A DNA stretch of 25,463 nt from an uncultured Parasphingopyxis sp. (GTDB taxonomy: Bacteria > Pseudomonadota > Alphaproteobacteria > Sphingomonadales > Sphingomonadaceae): the NCBI GenBank assembly GCA_905479515.1, contig CAJQMX010000004.1:1-25463 (forward strand), written 5' to 3'. The translations under genes and the position numbers were made by a program. Shown in pieces: positions 7,051-16,565 of the stretch (the first letter of the stretch is position 1; every line of letters starts with the position of its first letter). The notes under the pieces are model-generated. The model was given only the letters and a program-made list of their open reading frames with translations, was not told the origin of the DNA and ran no database searches.

Positions 7051-7383
7051 CTAGGGGGCGCCAGTTCCAATCGCTACCGCCTGCCAAGATGGCATGGCAT
7101 GAACCAGCCCCTCCAGCTTATATTCCAACGGACCGACATCGCGCACAACGCGATAGGCAGGCACGCTGCCTGTCAGGCCGTCAAGCCGATAGCCAAGCGC
7201 GATATGATCGGGCGTGCGCTCATAGAGCAGGCCGCCCATATCATAACCGATTTGCGGGCCTTGCTGTGGCTCGGGCGCGAGGGACGGGGTGAAAAAGCCC
7301 ATGTCATAGGGCAGCCTGTCTACTGCCATGGCCGGGACGGCGATAGCGGCAGCGGCAAGCGCGGAAACGACTCGGATAACCAT
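7051..7383 (-). CDS. Small exported protein with YxxxGL repeats, unknown function
   Basis: A 110-residue protein I do not recognise. Residues 1-20 look like a Sec signal peptide (VVSALAAAAIAVPAMA), so the mature part of about 90 residues should be periplasmic. The mature part repeats a short pattern: YDMG at 26-29, YDMGGL at 47-52, YRLDGL at 65-70 and YKLEGL at 88-93, roughly every 18-23 residues, as in a small beta-rich repeat. It contains no cysteine, so it is unlikely to bind heme covalently or to form disulfides. The ATG at 7383 has no strong ribosome site. It follows the methyltransferase gene by 68 bases on the same strand and is convergent with ccmB. Confidence 0.6.
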   Translation of the reverse strand: MVIRVVSALAAAAIAVPAMAVDRLPYDMGFFTPSLAPEPQQGPQIGYDMGGLLYERTPDHIALGYRLDGLTGSVPAYRVVRDVGPLEYKLEGLVHAMPSWQAVAIGTGAP

Positions 7384-7451
7384 TGGTTAACCATGAACCC
7401 AGTCCGTGATTTTGTGGAGTCCGGCGCGAACCCTGTCCTATCGAGGGACGG

Positions 7452-8315
7452 TTAGCGGGACCAGCGTGCGAAAATTGCCGTCGGAAGCGTGAGGCCGCGC
7501 GCTTCCTCGCGCACCGCCATCTCGCCCCATTCGACCGTTCCGCCGAGATGCCCCAGCGATTGTGAAACCAACTCGCCGATCGCCAGAGACGACATGCGCA
7601 CCGCATAGGCCGTCAGCACAAGAAACTTGCTCTCGCCATCAAGAAGTTTGGCGCAGTCCCCAATCAATCCGGGCAGTCCTTCTTCGAGCTGCCAAAGTTC
7701 TTTTTTCGGCCCGCGCCCCCATTTGGGCGGATCGAGCATGATCCCGTCATAGCGCCGTTCGCGCCGAACCTCGCGCGCCGCAAATTTTGCAGCGTCGTCC
7801 ACCATCCAGCGGATCGGCCTGTCGCTCATCCCCGAAAGCGCGGCATTGGCCTTCCCGGCCTCAACCGATTTCTTCGAGGCATCGACATGGGTGACCTTTG
7901 CGCCCTTTGCGGCAAGGGCGAGACTGCCAACACCGGTATAGCCAAACAGGTTGAGTGCTTCGCTGCCCTCTCCAACCCGTTCCCGCATCCAGCTCCAATG
8001 TGAAGCCATATCCGGGAAAAAGGCGAGATGGCGAAACGGCGTGCATTGCGCCTGAAAGCGAACATCATCCCAGCCGAGGGGCCACCCATCCTCCGGCACG
8101 CCCGCGTCCAGATGCCAGCGCCCGCCGCCATCCTCATCCGATGCGGGGATAAATTCCCCATCCGCACGCCAGTTTTCCGATGCTGGTGCCCACATGGCCT
8201 GTGGTTCGGGCCGGATGAACCGGAAACGGCCATAGCGTTCAAGTTTGCGGCCATGGCCAGAATCAACGAGCCCGTAATTGGCCCATGGTTCGGCGATCAA
8301 GGTCGTGAGTGTCAC
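7452..8315 (-). CDS. Class I SAM-dependent methyltransferase, RlmI/RlmK-like
   Basis: A 287-residue methyltransferase resembling the catalytic domain of 23S rRNA cytosine-C5 methyltransferases (Methyltrans_SAM, PF10672). Motif I is LNLFGYTGVGSLALAAKGA at 121-139, D145 ends the second strand (VTHVDASKKSVE), and the active-site motif DPPKWGRG is at 195-202. The region MASHWSWMRE at 103-112 is also typical of the family. It lacks the N-terminal PUA domain of full-length RlmI, so the RNA target is uncertain. The start is GTG at 8315, whose GTGA overlaps the threonine synthase stop, so its translation depends on thrC. Confidence 0.87.
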   Translation of the reverse strand: MTLTTLIAEPWANYGLVDSGHGRKLERYGRFRFIRPEPQAMWAPASENWRADGEFIPASDEDGGGRWHLDAGVPEDGWPLGWDDVRFQAQCTPFRHLAFFPDMASHWSWMRERVGEGSEALNLFGYTGVGSLALAAKGAKVTHVDASKKSVEAGKANAALSGMSDRPIRWMVDDAAKFAAREVRRERRYDGIMLDPPKWGRGPKKELWQLEEGLPGLIGDCAKLLDGESKFLVLTAYAVRMSSLAIGELVSQSLGHLGGTVEWGEMAVREEARGLTLPTAIFARWSR

Positions 8316-9709
8316 GATTCCGTCGCGTGCTCGGCGATATAGGCTTCGATGGCCTGCAACTCGCCCGGCAGTGTTTCATAGCGCTCTTCGCGGTCAAACA
8401 GACCGGCAATGCGGGCGGGAAGCGTAGGCCGTTGGCCTGTCGCCCGTTCTACGGCCTCGCGAAACTTGGCCGGATGCGCGGTGGCCAGAGTGACGACAGG
8501 AATATCGGGAGCCAGATCTGCACTCATCGCTGCCGAAAGGCCGATGGCGGTATGCGGATCGATAATTTCACCCATTTCCGAGGCAGCATGGCGCATCGCC
8601 ATGGACATCGCGTCATTGTCGATCCGTGCCGAGGAAAAAAGCTTTCCGATCCGTGTATGCGCGCGATCATCGATCTTGAGCGCACGGCTCGCCTCGAAGC
8701 TTTTCATCACGGACGCCAATACATCGCCATCACGGTCATAAAGATCGAACAGCAATCGTTCGAAATTGGAACTGACCTGGATATCCATGGACGGCGCTGG
8801 CGTCGGCGTCAGTTCACCGACAGAATAATCGCCAGCCACCATCGCCCGGTGGAGAATGTCATTAACATTGGTCGCAACAATCAGCCGCGCCACAGGCAAC
8901 CCCATTTGCGCTGCCGCATAGCCGGCAAAGACATCGCCGAAATTGCCCGTTGGCACCGAAAAGGCAATGGCACGCTCCGGCGCGCCGAGCCGGACGGCGG
9001 AATAGAAATAATAGACGATCTGTGCCGCAAGCCGCGCCCAGTTGATCGAATTGACGGCTGACAGGGTGAAACGGTTAGCGAACTGCGCATCGCCGAACAT
9101 CGATTTCACGAGCCGCTGGGCATCATCGAAATTGCCGTCGATCGCGATATTATAGACGTTTGGCGCGAGCACCGTCGTCATCTGGCGGCGCTGAACCTCG
9201 GACACCCGGCCCTTGGGGTGCAGCATGAAGATATCGACCTTTTCGCGCCCCGCCAGCGCATCAATCGCCGCCGACCCGGTATCGCCGGATGTCGCGCCGA
9301 CCACCGTTAGATGACGATCCTTGCCTGATAGAAACCGTTCGAACAGCAGGCCCAGCAACTGCAAGGCGACATCCTTGAACGCCAGGGTTGGCCCGTGGAA
9401 CAGTTCGAGCAGCCAGTTACGCTCATCAAGCTGGACCAGCGGTGTCACACCCTTATGCGAGAAACGCCCATAGGCCTCTTCGCACAGGCCGCGCAGTTCC
9501 GCTTCGCTCAGCGCATCACCGACAAAGGGCGCAAGCACGCGCACAGCAGTTTCGGCATAGGACAGGCCGGCAAGCGCCGCGATATCCTTATGGGAAAATT
9601 GGGGCCAGCTTTCCGGAACATAGAGTCCGCCATCGGATGCGAGGCCGGCAAGCGTCGCTCCCTCGAAACCGAGCGCCGGCGCGCCACCCCTTGTGCTGAT
9701 ATATTGCAT
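8312..9709 (-). CDS. thrC: Threonine synthase
   Basis: A 465-residue cytoplasmic PLP enzyme converting O-phosphohomoserine to threonine. The N-terminus MQYISTRG and the following GLASDGGLYVPE are typical. The PLP lysine is K112 in GPTLAFKDVALQ, and the phosphate/PLP loop is GATSGDTGSAAID at 138-150. The length matches the long threonine synthase class of proteobacteria. AAGG of the preceding stop region provides a ribosome site, and only 11 bases separate it from the upstream exported-protein gene. It therefore appears to be the downstream part of the cytochrome oxidase transcription unit. Confidence 0.95.
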   Translation of the reverse strand: MQYISTRGGAPALGFEGATLAGLASDGGLYVPESWPQFSHKDIAALAGLSYAETAVRVLAPFVGDALSEAELRGLCEEAYGRFSHKGVTPLVQLDERNWLLELFHGPTLAFKDVALQLLGLLFERFLSGKDRHLTVVGATSGDTGSAAIDALAGREKVDIFMLHPKGRVSEVQRRQMTTVLAPNVYNIAIDGNFDDAQRLVKSMFGDAQFANRFTLSAVNSINWARLAAQIVYYFYSAVRLGAPERAIAFSVPTGNFGDVFAGYAAAQMGLPVARLIVATNVNDILHRAMVAGDYSVGELTPTPAPSMDIQVSSNFERLLFDLYDRDGDVLASVMKSFEASRALKIDDRAHTRIGKLFSSARIDNDAMSMAMRHAASEMGEIIDPHTAIGLSAAMSADLAPDIPVVTLATAHPAKFREAVERATGQRPTLPARIAGLFDREERYETLPGELQAIEAYIAEHATES

Positions 9710-9720
9710 GAGTGAAGGCC

Positions 9721-10104
9721 TTAGTCAGGCTCTGCCGAACGGGCAATATCCGATTGCGCAGGCTCAGTCGGCCGTGCGGCGTTCGTCCACAATGCTTCGT
9801 TGCCGAAACCGGTTACCGGATCGTCGATTGTCGTGACGGGCGAGATCGATTTTGCAGCATAGTCACCATTGTACCAGATCATTCCCGGCTCATCCTCCGT
9901 TGCCTCGACACTCTCATTGCGCGGCCTCTGGTTTCCCTCATTCTGCCCTTGAGGGGGCTGTTGCCCCGGCTGTTGTTGGCCCGGCTGCTGTTGGGCGGGC
10001 GGAGGCGATGGCGGGATCGGCGGCGGGGCTTGTTGCGCAATGCCCTGCGATGTGACGACACAAAGCCCGCAACCCAATACCGCAATGAACCTGTCGCGGA
10101 TCAT
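9721..10104 (-). CDS. Pro/Gln-rich exported protein of unknown function in the cox-thrC junction
   Basis: A 127-residue protein with no family I can name. From the ATG at 10104 there is a signal-peptide-like N-terminus (residues 1-23, ending QGIAQQ). A low-complexity Pro/Gln linker follows at about 26-54 (PPPIPPSPPP, then QQPGQQ repeats). The C-terminal part has conserved-looking segments, PGMIWYNGDY at 73-82 and VTGFGNEALW at 97-106. C12 and C15 lie within the signal region and do not form a clear lipobox. The ATG overlaps the SURF1 stop (ATGA) and thrC begins 11 bases after its stop, so it is embedded in the operon. A longer non-ATG frame to 10176 overlaps SURF1 and is unlikely. Confidence 0.7.
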   Translation of the reverse strand: MIRDRFIAVLGCGLCVVTSQGIAQQAPPPIPPSPPPAQQQPGQQQPGQQPPQGQNEGNQRPRNESVEATEDEPGMIWYNGDYAAKSISPVTTIDDPVTGFGNEALWTNAARPTEPAQSDIARSAEPD

Positions 10105-10679
10105 GAGAGTTCGCGCAGCCTGCGCCGGAGGGCGAGCCCATAAATGATCCCGGCAGCGGCGGCGAAGAAGAACCACTGAATGGCGTAGAGGAGATGATTA
10201 TTCGGAATATCGTCCGGCGAGGGCAAAGCCACCGCCTGCAATCCGGCTACGGGTTCTTCTGACACAAGCCGCAAGCCGAATTCCGGATCCAGCGTGATGA
10301 CCCCGGTCACCTCTCCGCCTTCCCAATCTACTGGCGCTTCAGGAGAGCGAGACCAGCCCATCACGGCCTGCATTCCCGGCCCCTCACCGCCGCCCGTACG
10401 GCAGGCCGCTATATGCCGCCAGCCCACATCACCTGCCCGGTTCTGACCGGCAACGGCGCGCCAGCTCACCGGCTCTAGGCAGAAGCCTGTGGCGCGGCGA
10501 AACAGCAGGTCCATATCAGGTGTTTCAGGCCATGCGACAGGCGGCATAGTTGCGGCCTGAGCATAGCGGTCAAGCAAGGCTTCTTTTTCGGCCTTGCGTT
10601 GCAACTGCCAAACCCCAAGCCCGATCATGCAGGCCATCGCAGCCACAACAAAAACGGTGGGAATGACGGGTAATCTCAT
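10101..10679 (-). CDS. SURF1 family cytochrome oxidase biogenesis protein
   Basis: A 192-residue inner-membrane protein that helps insert heme a into subunit I of cytochrome c oxidase. It has the classic two-helix layout: helix 1 at about 8-25 leading to GVWQLQR at 22-28, and helix 2 near 167-183 preceded by NNHLLYAIQWFFFA, where H162 corresponds to the histidine implicated in heme binding. The loop between the helices faces the periplasm. Its ATG overlaps the DUF983 stop, and its own stop overlaps the next gene, giving two consecutive ATGA junctions. Confidence 0.92.
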   Translation of the reverse strand: MRLPVIPTVFVVAAMACMIGLGVWQLQRKAEKEALLDRYAQAATMPPVAWPETPDMDLLFRRATGFCLEPVSWRAVAGQNRAGDVGWRHIAACRTGGGEGPGMQAVMGWSRSPEAPVDWEGGEVTGVITLDPEFGLRLVSEEPVAGLQAVALPSPDDIPNNHLLYAIQWFFFAAAAGIIYGLALRRRLRELS

Positions 10680-11065
10680 TCAGACGAATCTTCATCAACC
10701 GGCTTCGCGTCTTTGATCCGGCCCTCTCGAGCAGCATTTCGATATTCGAGCGACAAGAGTATTCCCTTGCCGGCGCGCAACCCGAAAACCACCGCCGCCG
10801 CAGTGAACGGTATCCAAAGCAAAAAATGGACCCAGAATGGCGGGGCGAAGGAAAGTTCCACCGTCAACGCTAGCGCGACAACAAGTGCGCCGATGATGAG
10901 CGTCAGAAATGCCGCAGGACCATCACCAACATTGAACCCCGCATAGTCGAGATTGCAGGCCTCACAATGGTCTGCAAAATGCAACGGGCCATCGAACAAT
11001 GTATGCGCACCGCAGCGCGGGCAGGCGCCCGCGATACCGGATTGAAGAGGGGTGGGTTCAGTCAT
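10676..11065 (-). CDS. DUF983 zinc-ribbon membrane protein
   Basis: A 129-residue protein of the DUF983 family commonly found in alphaproteobacterial cytochrome oxidase operons; its exact role is unknown. The N-terminal cytoplasmic part carries two CxxC pairs (C15PRC18 and C34EAC37), which probably hold zinc. Two membrane helices follow at about 52-72 and 77-96, and the tail is charged. I use the ATG at 11065 because the family normally begins a few residues before the zinc ribbon; an in-frame GTG at 11083 is possible. It sits 33 bases downstream of ctaE and is coupled to SURF1. Confidence 0.87.
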   Translation of the reverse strand: MTEPTPLQSGIAGACPRCGAHTLFDGPLHFADHCEACNLDYAGFNVGDGPAAFLTLIIGALVVALALTVELSFAPPFWVHFLLWIPFTAAAVVFGLRAGKGILLSLEYRNAAREGRIKDAKPVDEDSSE

Positions 11066-11098
11066 CCCGCGAACCCGCGCCACTCTTCGCCGAATTGA

Positions 11099-11932
11099 TT
11101 AATGGTACTCGGCGCCTGCACCGCCCCAGACATAGATGGAGACGAAGAGGAACAACCATACGACATCAACGAAATGCCAATACCAGGCCGCTGCTTCAAA
11201 ACCGAAATGCTGTTTCGGGGTGAAGTCACCTTTATAGGTGCGGATGAGGCAGACAGCGAGAAAGATGGTGCCGATGATGACATGGAAACCATGAAAGCCC
11301 GTCGCCATGAAGAAGGTTGCACCATAGATATTACCCGAGAAATCGAACGCGGCATGGGCATATTCATAGGCCTGAATGCAGCTGAACAAAATTCCGAGAA
11401 GGATCGTGAGCCACAGACCCGCCTTAAGGCCTTCCCGATCACCGTTGAGCAGGCAGTGATGCGCCCAGGTAACCGTTGTGCCCGAACAGAGCAGGATCAG
11501 CGTATTGAGCAGCGGAAAGCTGAACGGATTGAAGACATGAATGCCTTCTGGAGGCCAGCTGCCGCCAAGTGCCTCGTACGGGAAAAGCGCAGCGCCAAAA
11601 AAGGCCCAGAACCAGCCGACAAAGAACATAACTTCCGAAGCAATGAACAGGATCATGCCATAGCGCAGGTGTAGCTGCACCACAGGCGTATGATCTCCGG
11701 AATTGGCTTCGCGGATCACATCGACCCACCAGCTGAACATCGTGAACAGGACACCAGCAAGGCCAGCAAAAAAGATATAGCCGCCGCCATTTGCGTCTTC
11801 AGGCGAAATATGTCCGCCGTGCATCCACATGATGCCGCCAGCCGCCATGACGAGGGCACTCATGGAACCGATGAACGGCCAGATGCTCGGATTGACGAGA
11901 TGATAATCGTGTTCGGGGGCGGCTCCAGCCAT
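11099..11932 (-). CDS. ctaE: Cytochrome c oxidase subunit III
   Basis: A 277-residue core subunit of the aa3-type oxidase with seven predicted membrane helices. Characteristic segments are EHDYHLVNPSIWPFIGS at the N-terminus, RYGMILFIASEVMFFVGWFW in the middle, and the C-terminal block MATGFHGFHVIIGTIFL followed by AAAWYWHFVDVVWLFLF. These match mitochondrial-type COX3 closely. An AAAGGG lies 11 bases before the ATG. It follows ctaG by 46 bases. Confidence 0.96.
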   Translation of the reverse strand: MAGAAPEHDYHLVNPSIWPFIGSMSALVMAAGGIMWMHGGHISPEDANGGGYIFFAGLAGVLFTMFSWWVDVIREANSGDHTPVVQLHLRYGMILFIASEVMFFVGWFWAFFGAALFPYEALGGSWPPEGIHVFNPFSFPLLNTLILLCSGTTVTWAHHCLLNGDREGLKAGLWLTILLGILFSCIQAYEYAHAAFDFSGNIYGATFFMATGFHGFHVIIGTIFLAVCLIRTYKGDFTPKQHFGFEAAAWYWHFVDVVWLFLFVSIYVWGGAGAEYH

Positions 11933-11978
11933 TGCGCTAAAATCCCTTTAGTGAAGCGTGTGAATCAGGTCTCTAACC

Positions 11979-12530
11979 CTAGGATGCGTTTTCGTCCACG
12001 GGGTAGAAAGTATAAGAAAGCGTAATTTCCTCGACATCGCCGATATCGGGATCATCGAGAATCGCCGGATCGACGAAATAGGTAACCGGCATCCGGACAT
12101 TCTCGCCCGGTTGCAGTGTCTGCTCGGTAAAGCAAAAACATTCGATCTTGTTGAAATACGCACCCGCTTCCAGCGGCGTGACATTGAATGCCGCCGTGCC
12201 GGTTATCGGATGCGTGCCAAGATTTTCTGCATGGTAAAAGGCCATCTGCCGCTCACCGATGCCGATATCGACCGTATGTCGTTCAGGCGTGAAATTCCAT
12301 GGCAGATCACGCGCGGTATTGGCATCGAACCGGATGGTTACCCTTTCGCCAGTCGCCACCATATTGCTAGCCATCGCTTCAACACGCTGCGTGGTGCCGC
12401 CAAACCCCGTTACCTGACAAAAGATGCGATAAAGTGGAACTGACGCAAAACCGAGGGAGACCATGCCCGCGACCAGCAACGCAGCCATAATCGCGCTGCG
12501 GCGGTTTTTCTGCTCCAGTGCGACGCTCAT
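11979..12530 (-). CDS. ctaG: Cytochrome c oxidase copper chaperone Cox11/CtaG
   Basis: A 183-residue protein anchored by one helix (12-34) with a periplasmic Cu(I)-binding domain, which delivers copper to the CuB site of subunit I. The copper-binding motif is C131-F-C133-F, and the conserved VPLYRIFCQVTGFGG near 31-45 contains a third cysteine, C38. Length and motif order are those of alphaproteobacterial Cox11. Its ATG overlaps the stop of the small CoxF-like gene. Confidence 0.95.
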   Translation of the reverse strand: MSVALEQKNRRSAIMAALLVAGMVSLGFASVPLYRIFCQVTGFGGTTQRVEAMASNMVATGERVTIRFDANTARDLPWNFTPERHTVDIGIGERQMAFYHAENLGTHPITGTAAFNVTPLEAGAYFNKIECFCFTEQTLQPGENVRMPVTYFVDPAILDDPDIGDVEEITLSYTFYPVDENAS

Positions 12531-12658
12531 GACGCCACCATCAATTTGGTGAGGGTGATCAGATAGAATAGCAGCGCGAGACCACCGAGTATCAATCCGG
12601 TGACAATCGCGCGGCTGCGCTGTCGATTCCGAATGATTTTCTCTTCTTCAGGTGTCAT
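12527..12658 (-). CDS. Small single-helix membrane protein (CoxF-like) in the oxidase operon
   Basis: A 43-residue gene filling the space between ctaB and ctaG. Its protein begins [19 protein letters not shown] and continues with one hydrophobic helix (about 18-36) ending in KLMVAS. Both ends overlap neighbours by four bases (ATGA with the ctaB stop and with the ctaG start), which strongly supports translation. Position, size and charged N-terminus followed by one helix match the small CoxF-type proteins of alphaproteobacterial oxidase operons. That assignment is by context and layout, not by a diagnostic motif. Confidence 0.8.
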   Translation of the reverse strand: MTPEEEKIIRNRQRSRAIVTGLILGGLALLFYLITLTKLMVAS

Positions 12659-13605
12659 GCGCTCACTCCCATAGACTGCCCAAATGGCACCCAGGCATCA
12701 ATGACCAACGCGCCAAACAGGGCAAACAGATAAAGAATGGAAAAGAGGAACAACCGCTTCTCCGGAATCATTTTCGCCGGTTTGATCGACGGGTTGCGGA
12801 CAACGGCAATCGTCAGTGCCAGGAAGATAGCGCTGAGCAGCGTTGCCGTCACACCATAGATGGGGCCAGCCAGCCCGAGCGGCCAGGGCGCAATTGCTAC
12901 AGCAATCATCGGCAGCGTATAGATCAGCATCTGGCGGCGCGTGGAGCGCGGTCCGGCGACCACCGTCATCATCGGTACACCTGCGCGGGCATAATCCGCG
13001 TTTACGTATAGCGAGAGCGCCCAGAAATGAGGGGGTGTCCACAGGAAGATCAACGCGAAAAGCAGTATAGGCATCAAGGTGATGTCGCCCGTCACCGCAG
13101 CCCAGCCGATCATCGGCGGGAAAGCCCCTGCGGCCCCGCCAATAACGATATTCTGCGGGGTGCGGCGCTTAAGCCAGATTGTGTAGACGCAAACATAGAA
13201 GAGGATTGTCACGGCCAACACAGTCGCCGCGAGCCAATTGGTCGCCATACCCATCAGCAGAACCGAAAATGCGCTCAGGCCGACGCCGAAATGGAGAGCA
13301 GTATCGCGGTCCATTCGGCCAGCGGGCAATGGGCGATCGGCGGTGCGCTTCATCAACGCATCAAGATCAGCCTCATACCACTGGTTGAGCGTCGCAGCGC
13401 CGCCATGGCCAAGCGCAATGGCCAGGATCGCGGCAAAGGCAAGAATGGGATGAATCTGCACAGGCGCGGCAAGCATGCCGGCCAGCCCGGTGAAAACGAC
13501 AAGCTTCATCACGCCGGGCTTGGTCAGCGCATAGAAATCGCGCCAATCGGCGACGACCGGCGCTGTGGCCGATGAGGCTGGTCGAGAGGCAGTCTGTGTG
13601 GTCAT
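12655..13605 (-). CDS. ctaB: Protoheme IX farnesyltransferase (heme O synthase)
   Basis: A 316-residue polytopic membrane enzyme of the UbiA superfamily that adds a farnesyl group to protoheme, making heme O, the precursor of heme A for the oxidase. The first prenyl-diphosphate motif lies in [20 protein letters not shown] at 74-93 and the second active region in [20 protein letters not shown] at 141-160, followed by [13 protein letters not shown]. It has about eight to nine hydrophobic helices. It sits 49 bases after ctaD, behind a stable stem-loop that might lower its expression relative to the structural subunits. Confidence 0.95.
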   Translation of the reverse strand: MTTQTASRPASSATAPVVADWRDFYALTKPGVMKLVVFTGLAGMLAAPVQIHPILAFAAILAIALGHGGAATLNQWYEADLDALMKRTADRPLPAGRMDRDTALHFGVGLSAFSVLLMGMATNWLAATVLAVTILFYVCVYTIWLKRRTPQNIVIGGAAGAFPPMIGWAAVTGDITLMPILLFALIFLWTPPHFWALSLYVNADYARAGVPMMTVVAGPRSTRRQMLIYTLPMIAVAIAPWPLGLAGPIYGVTATLLSAIFLALTIAVVRNPSIKPAKMIPEKRLFLFSILYLFALFGALVIDAWVPFGQSMGVSA

Positions 13606-13620
13606 CTATTCCATCCGGGT

Positions 13621-13647
13621 CTGCCGCCCGGCATTGCAGGGCGGCAG
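13621..13647 (-). terminator. Stem-loop between ctaD and ctaB (attenuator or mRNA stabiliser)
   Basis: A perfect 9-base inverted repeat, CTGCCGCCC (13621-13629) and GGGCGGCAG (13639-13647), encloses a 9-base loop that can itself pair by two further bases. It begins eight bases after the ctaD stop in the sense of transcription. No T-run follows on the minus strand, so full intrinsic termination is unlikely. Partial attenuation or protection of the upstream ctaCD message fits better. Confidence 0.5.
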
Positions 13648-13654
13648 GCTCGTT

Positions 13655-15325
<1,671 letters not shown>

Positions 15326-16372
15326 TTAACTTGCTGTCGCGGCAGTATTGGCTGCTGCGATTTCGGCGGCATCGTCAGCCGTCTCTGTGTTTTCTTCTTC
15401 AGCAGCATCTTCGCTGCCTGGCATGGAGCCGCCCTGAGAGGCCACCCAGCGTTCGAACTGTTCCGGTGATACGACTTCAACCGTGATCGGCATGAAGCCG
15501 TGCCGCGCACCGCAGAGTTCGGAACATTGCCCGTAATACACACCTTCACGATCAACCCGTGTCCAGCCCTCATTGAGGCGACCCGGAACGGCATCAATCT
15601 TGGTCCAGAATGCGGGAACAGCGAAACTGTGAAGAACATCACTCGCGGTTACGAGGAAACGGATATTGACCCCGGCCGGAATAACCATCCGTTCGTCAGC
15701 AGCCAATAGGCGCGGGCCGTCAGCATCCGTCCGGAAACGGGCCCCTTCGCCCTGCTCGCCTTCTTCTTCCAGCATGTTCGAAACGAGCAGAATGTCGCCA
15801 TGATCAGGATATTCATAGGTCCAGTTCCACTGATTTCCCGTGATCTTGACCGTGATCGTCTCACCTTCTGGCAGATTATACTGCGCTTGAAGCAGGCCAA
15901 TGGACGGTACAGCGATGAACACAAGGATAAGAACCGGAACGAGTGTCCATACGACTTCGAGGGTCGTGTTATGGGTCGTTTTGGAAGCCGTAGGGTTCCT
16001 GTGACGATTGAAGCGCACAACAATCCAGAACAGCAAGCCCAGTACGAGCAGCGAAACCGCGGTAATGATTGGCATCAGCAGTGCATCGTGAAACCATTGG
16101 GCCTGTTGACCGACTTCGGAAACCTGCGGCTGGATACCGGTCCCGCCGGTTGGCATACCAATCCCTTCGGTTGGCGCGGCATATTCGAAGGCCGGCGCAG
16201 CATCTGCTGCCGACTCAGTCGCTTCAGCTTCTGCGCCGGGCGCCGGTGCCAATTCAGTTTGTGGTGCAGGCGCCAATTCCGGCTGCGGTGCGACGGCATT
16301 CGCCCCCGACGCTACGGAAAGCGAAGCAATGGCCAATCCAGCGGCCAGCATGAGATTCGTCACAATACGCAT
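15326..16372 (-). CDS. ctaC: Cytochrome c oxidase subunit II with Ala/Pro/Glu-rich extensions
   Basis: A 348-residue subunit that takes electrons from cytochrome c through a binuclear CuA centre. A signal peptide (1-26) is followed by a low-complexity linker at 28-60 containing a repeated ELAPAP unit. Two membrane helices follow (about 97-120 and 138-160) and then the periplasmic cupredoxin domain. CuA ligands are H248 (VLHSFAVPAFW), C283, E285, C287, H291 and M294 (YYGQCSELCGARHGFM). The tail from about 318 is acidic and alanine-rich (EDAAEEENTE, then AAEIAAANTAATAS) and is longer than needed for function. It is the first gene of the operon, divergent from pyrE. Confidence 0.96.
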   Translation of the reverse strand: MRIVTNLMLAAGLAIASLSVASGANAVAPQPELAPAPQTELAPAPGAEAEATESAADAAPAFEYAAPTEGIGMPTGGTGIQPQVSEVGQQAQWFHDALLMPIITAVSLLVLGLLFWIVVRFNRHRNPTASKTTHNTTLEVVWTLVPVLILVFIAVPSIGLLQAQYNLPEGETITVKITGNQWNWTYEYPDHGDILLVSNMLEEEGEQGEGARFRTDADGPRLLAADERMVIPAGVNIRFLVTASDVLHSFAVPAFWTKIDAVPGRLNEGWTRVDREGVYYGQCSELCGARHGFMPITVEVVSPEQFERWVASQGGSMPGSEDAAEEENTETADDAAEIAAANTAATAS

Positions 16373-16437
16373 TTTGTCCCCAATGATTCCGTGGTGGAGC
16401 GGTCAATAGTGCCCGGGCAATAGTCAAACTTGCGCGC

Positions 16438-16466
16438 CTTATAGTCACGTGGTTTCAAGGCCTCAA
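16438..16466 (-). promoter_or_regulatory. Putative promoter of the cytochrome oxidase operon
   Basis: On the minus strand TTGAGG (16466-16461) and TATAAG (16443-16438) are separated by 17 bases, about 65 bases upstream of the ctaC ATG. The -10 is good and the -35 moderate. A palindromic CACGTG sits inside the spacer at 16446-16451. No comparably good pair was found for pyrE on the plus strand. Confidence 0.4.
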
Positions 16467-16565
16467 GCTCCTCGTCCCGGAAAAACACCCACATGAACGT
16501 GCCGGGTTGAAGCCATTTGGACAGAGCCCTATGTGGCGGGCCGCAAATAAGGGGCGATGGGTATA

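Noticed and set aside
8309..9061. A 250-codon plus-strand frame opposite thrC
   Set aside because: Antisense shadow of a well supported gene, rich in Arg/His/Gly with no domain or ribosome site.
11102..11674. A 190-codon plus-strand frame opposite ctaE
   Set aside because: Lies wholly inside ctaE on the other strand, with shadow-like composition.
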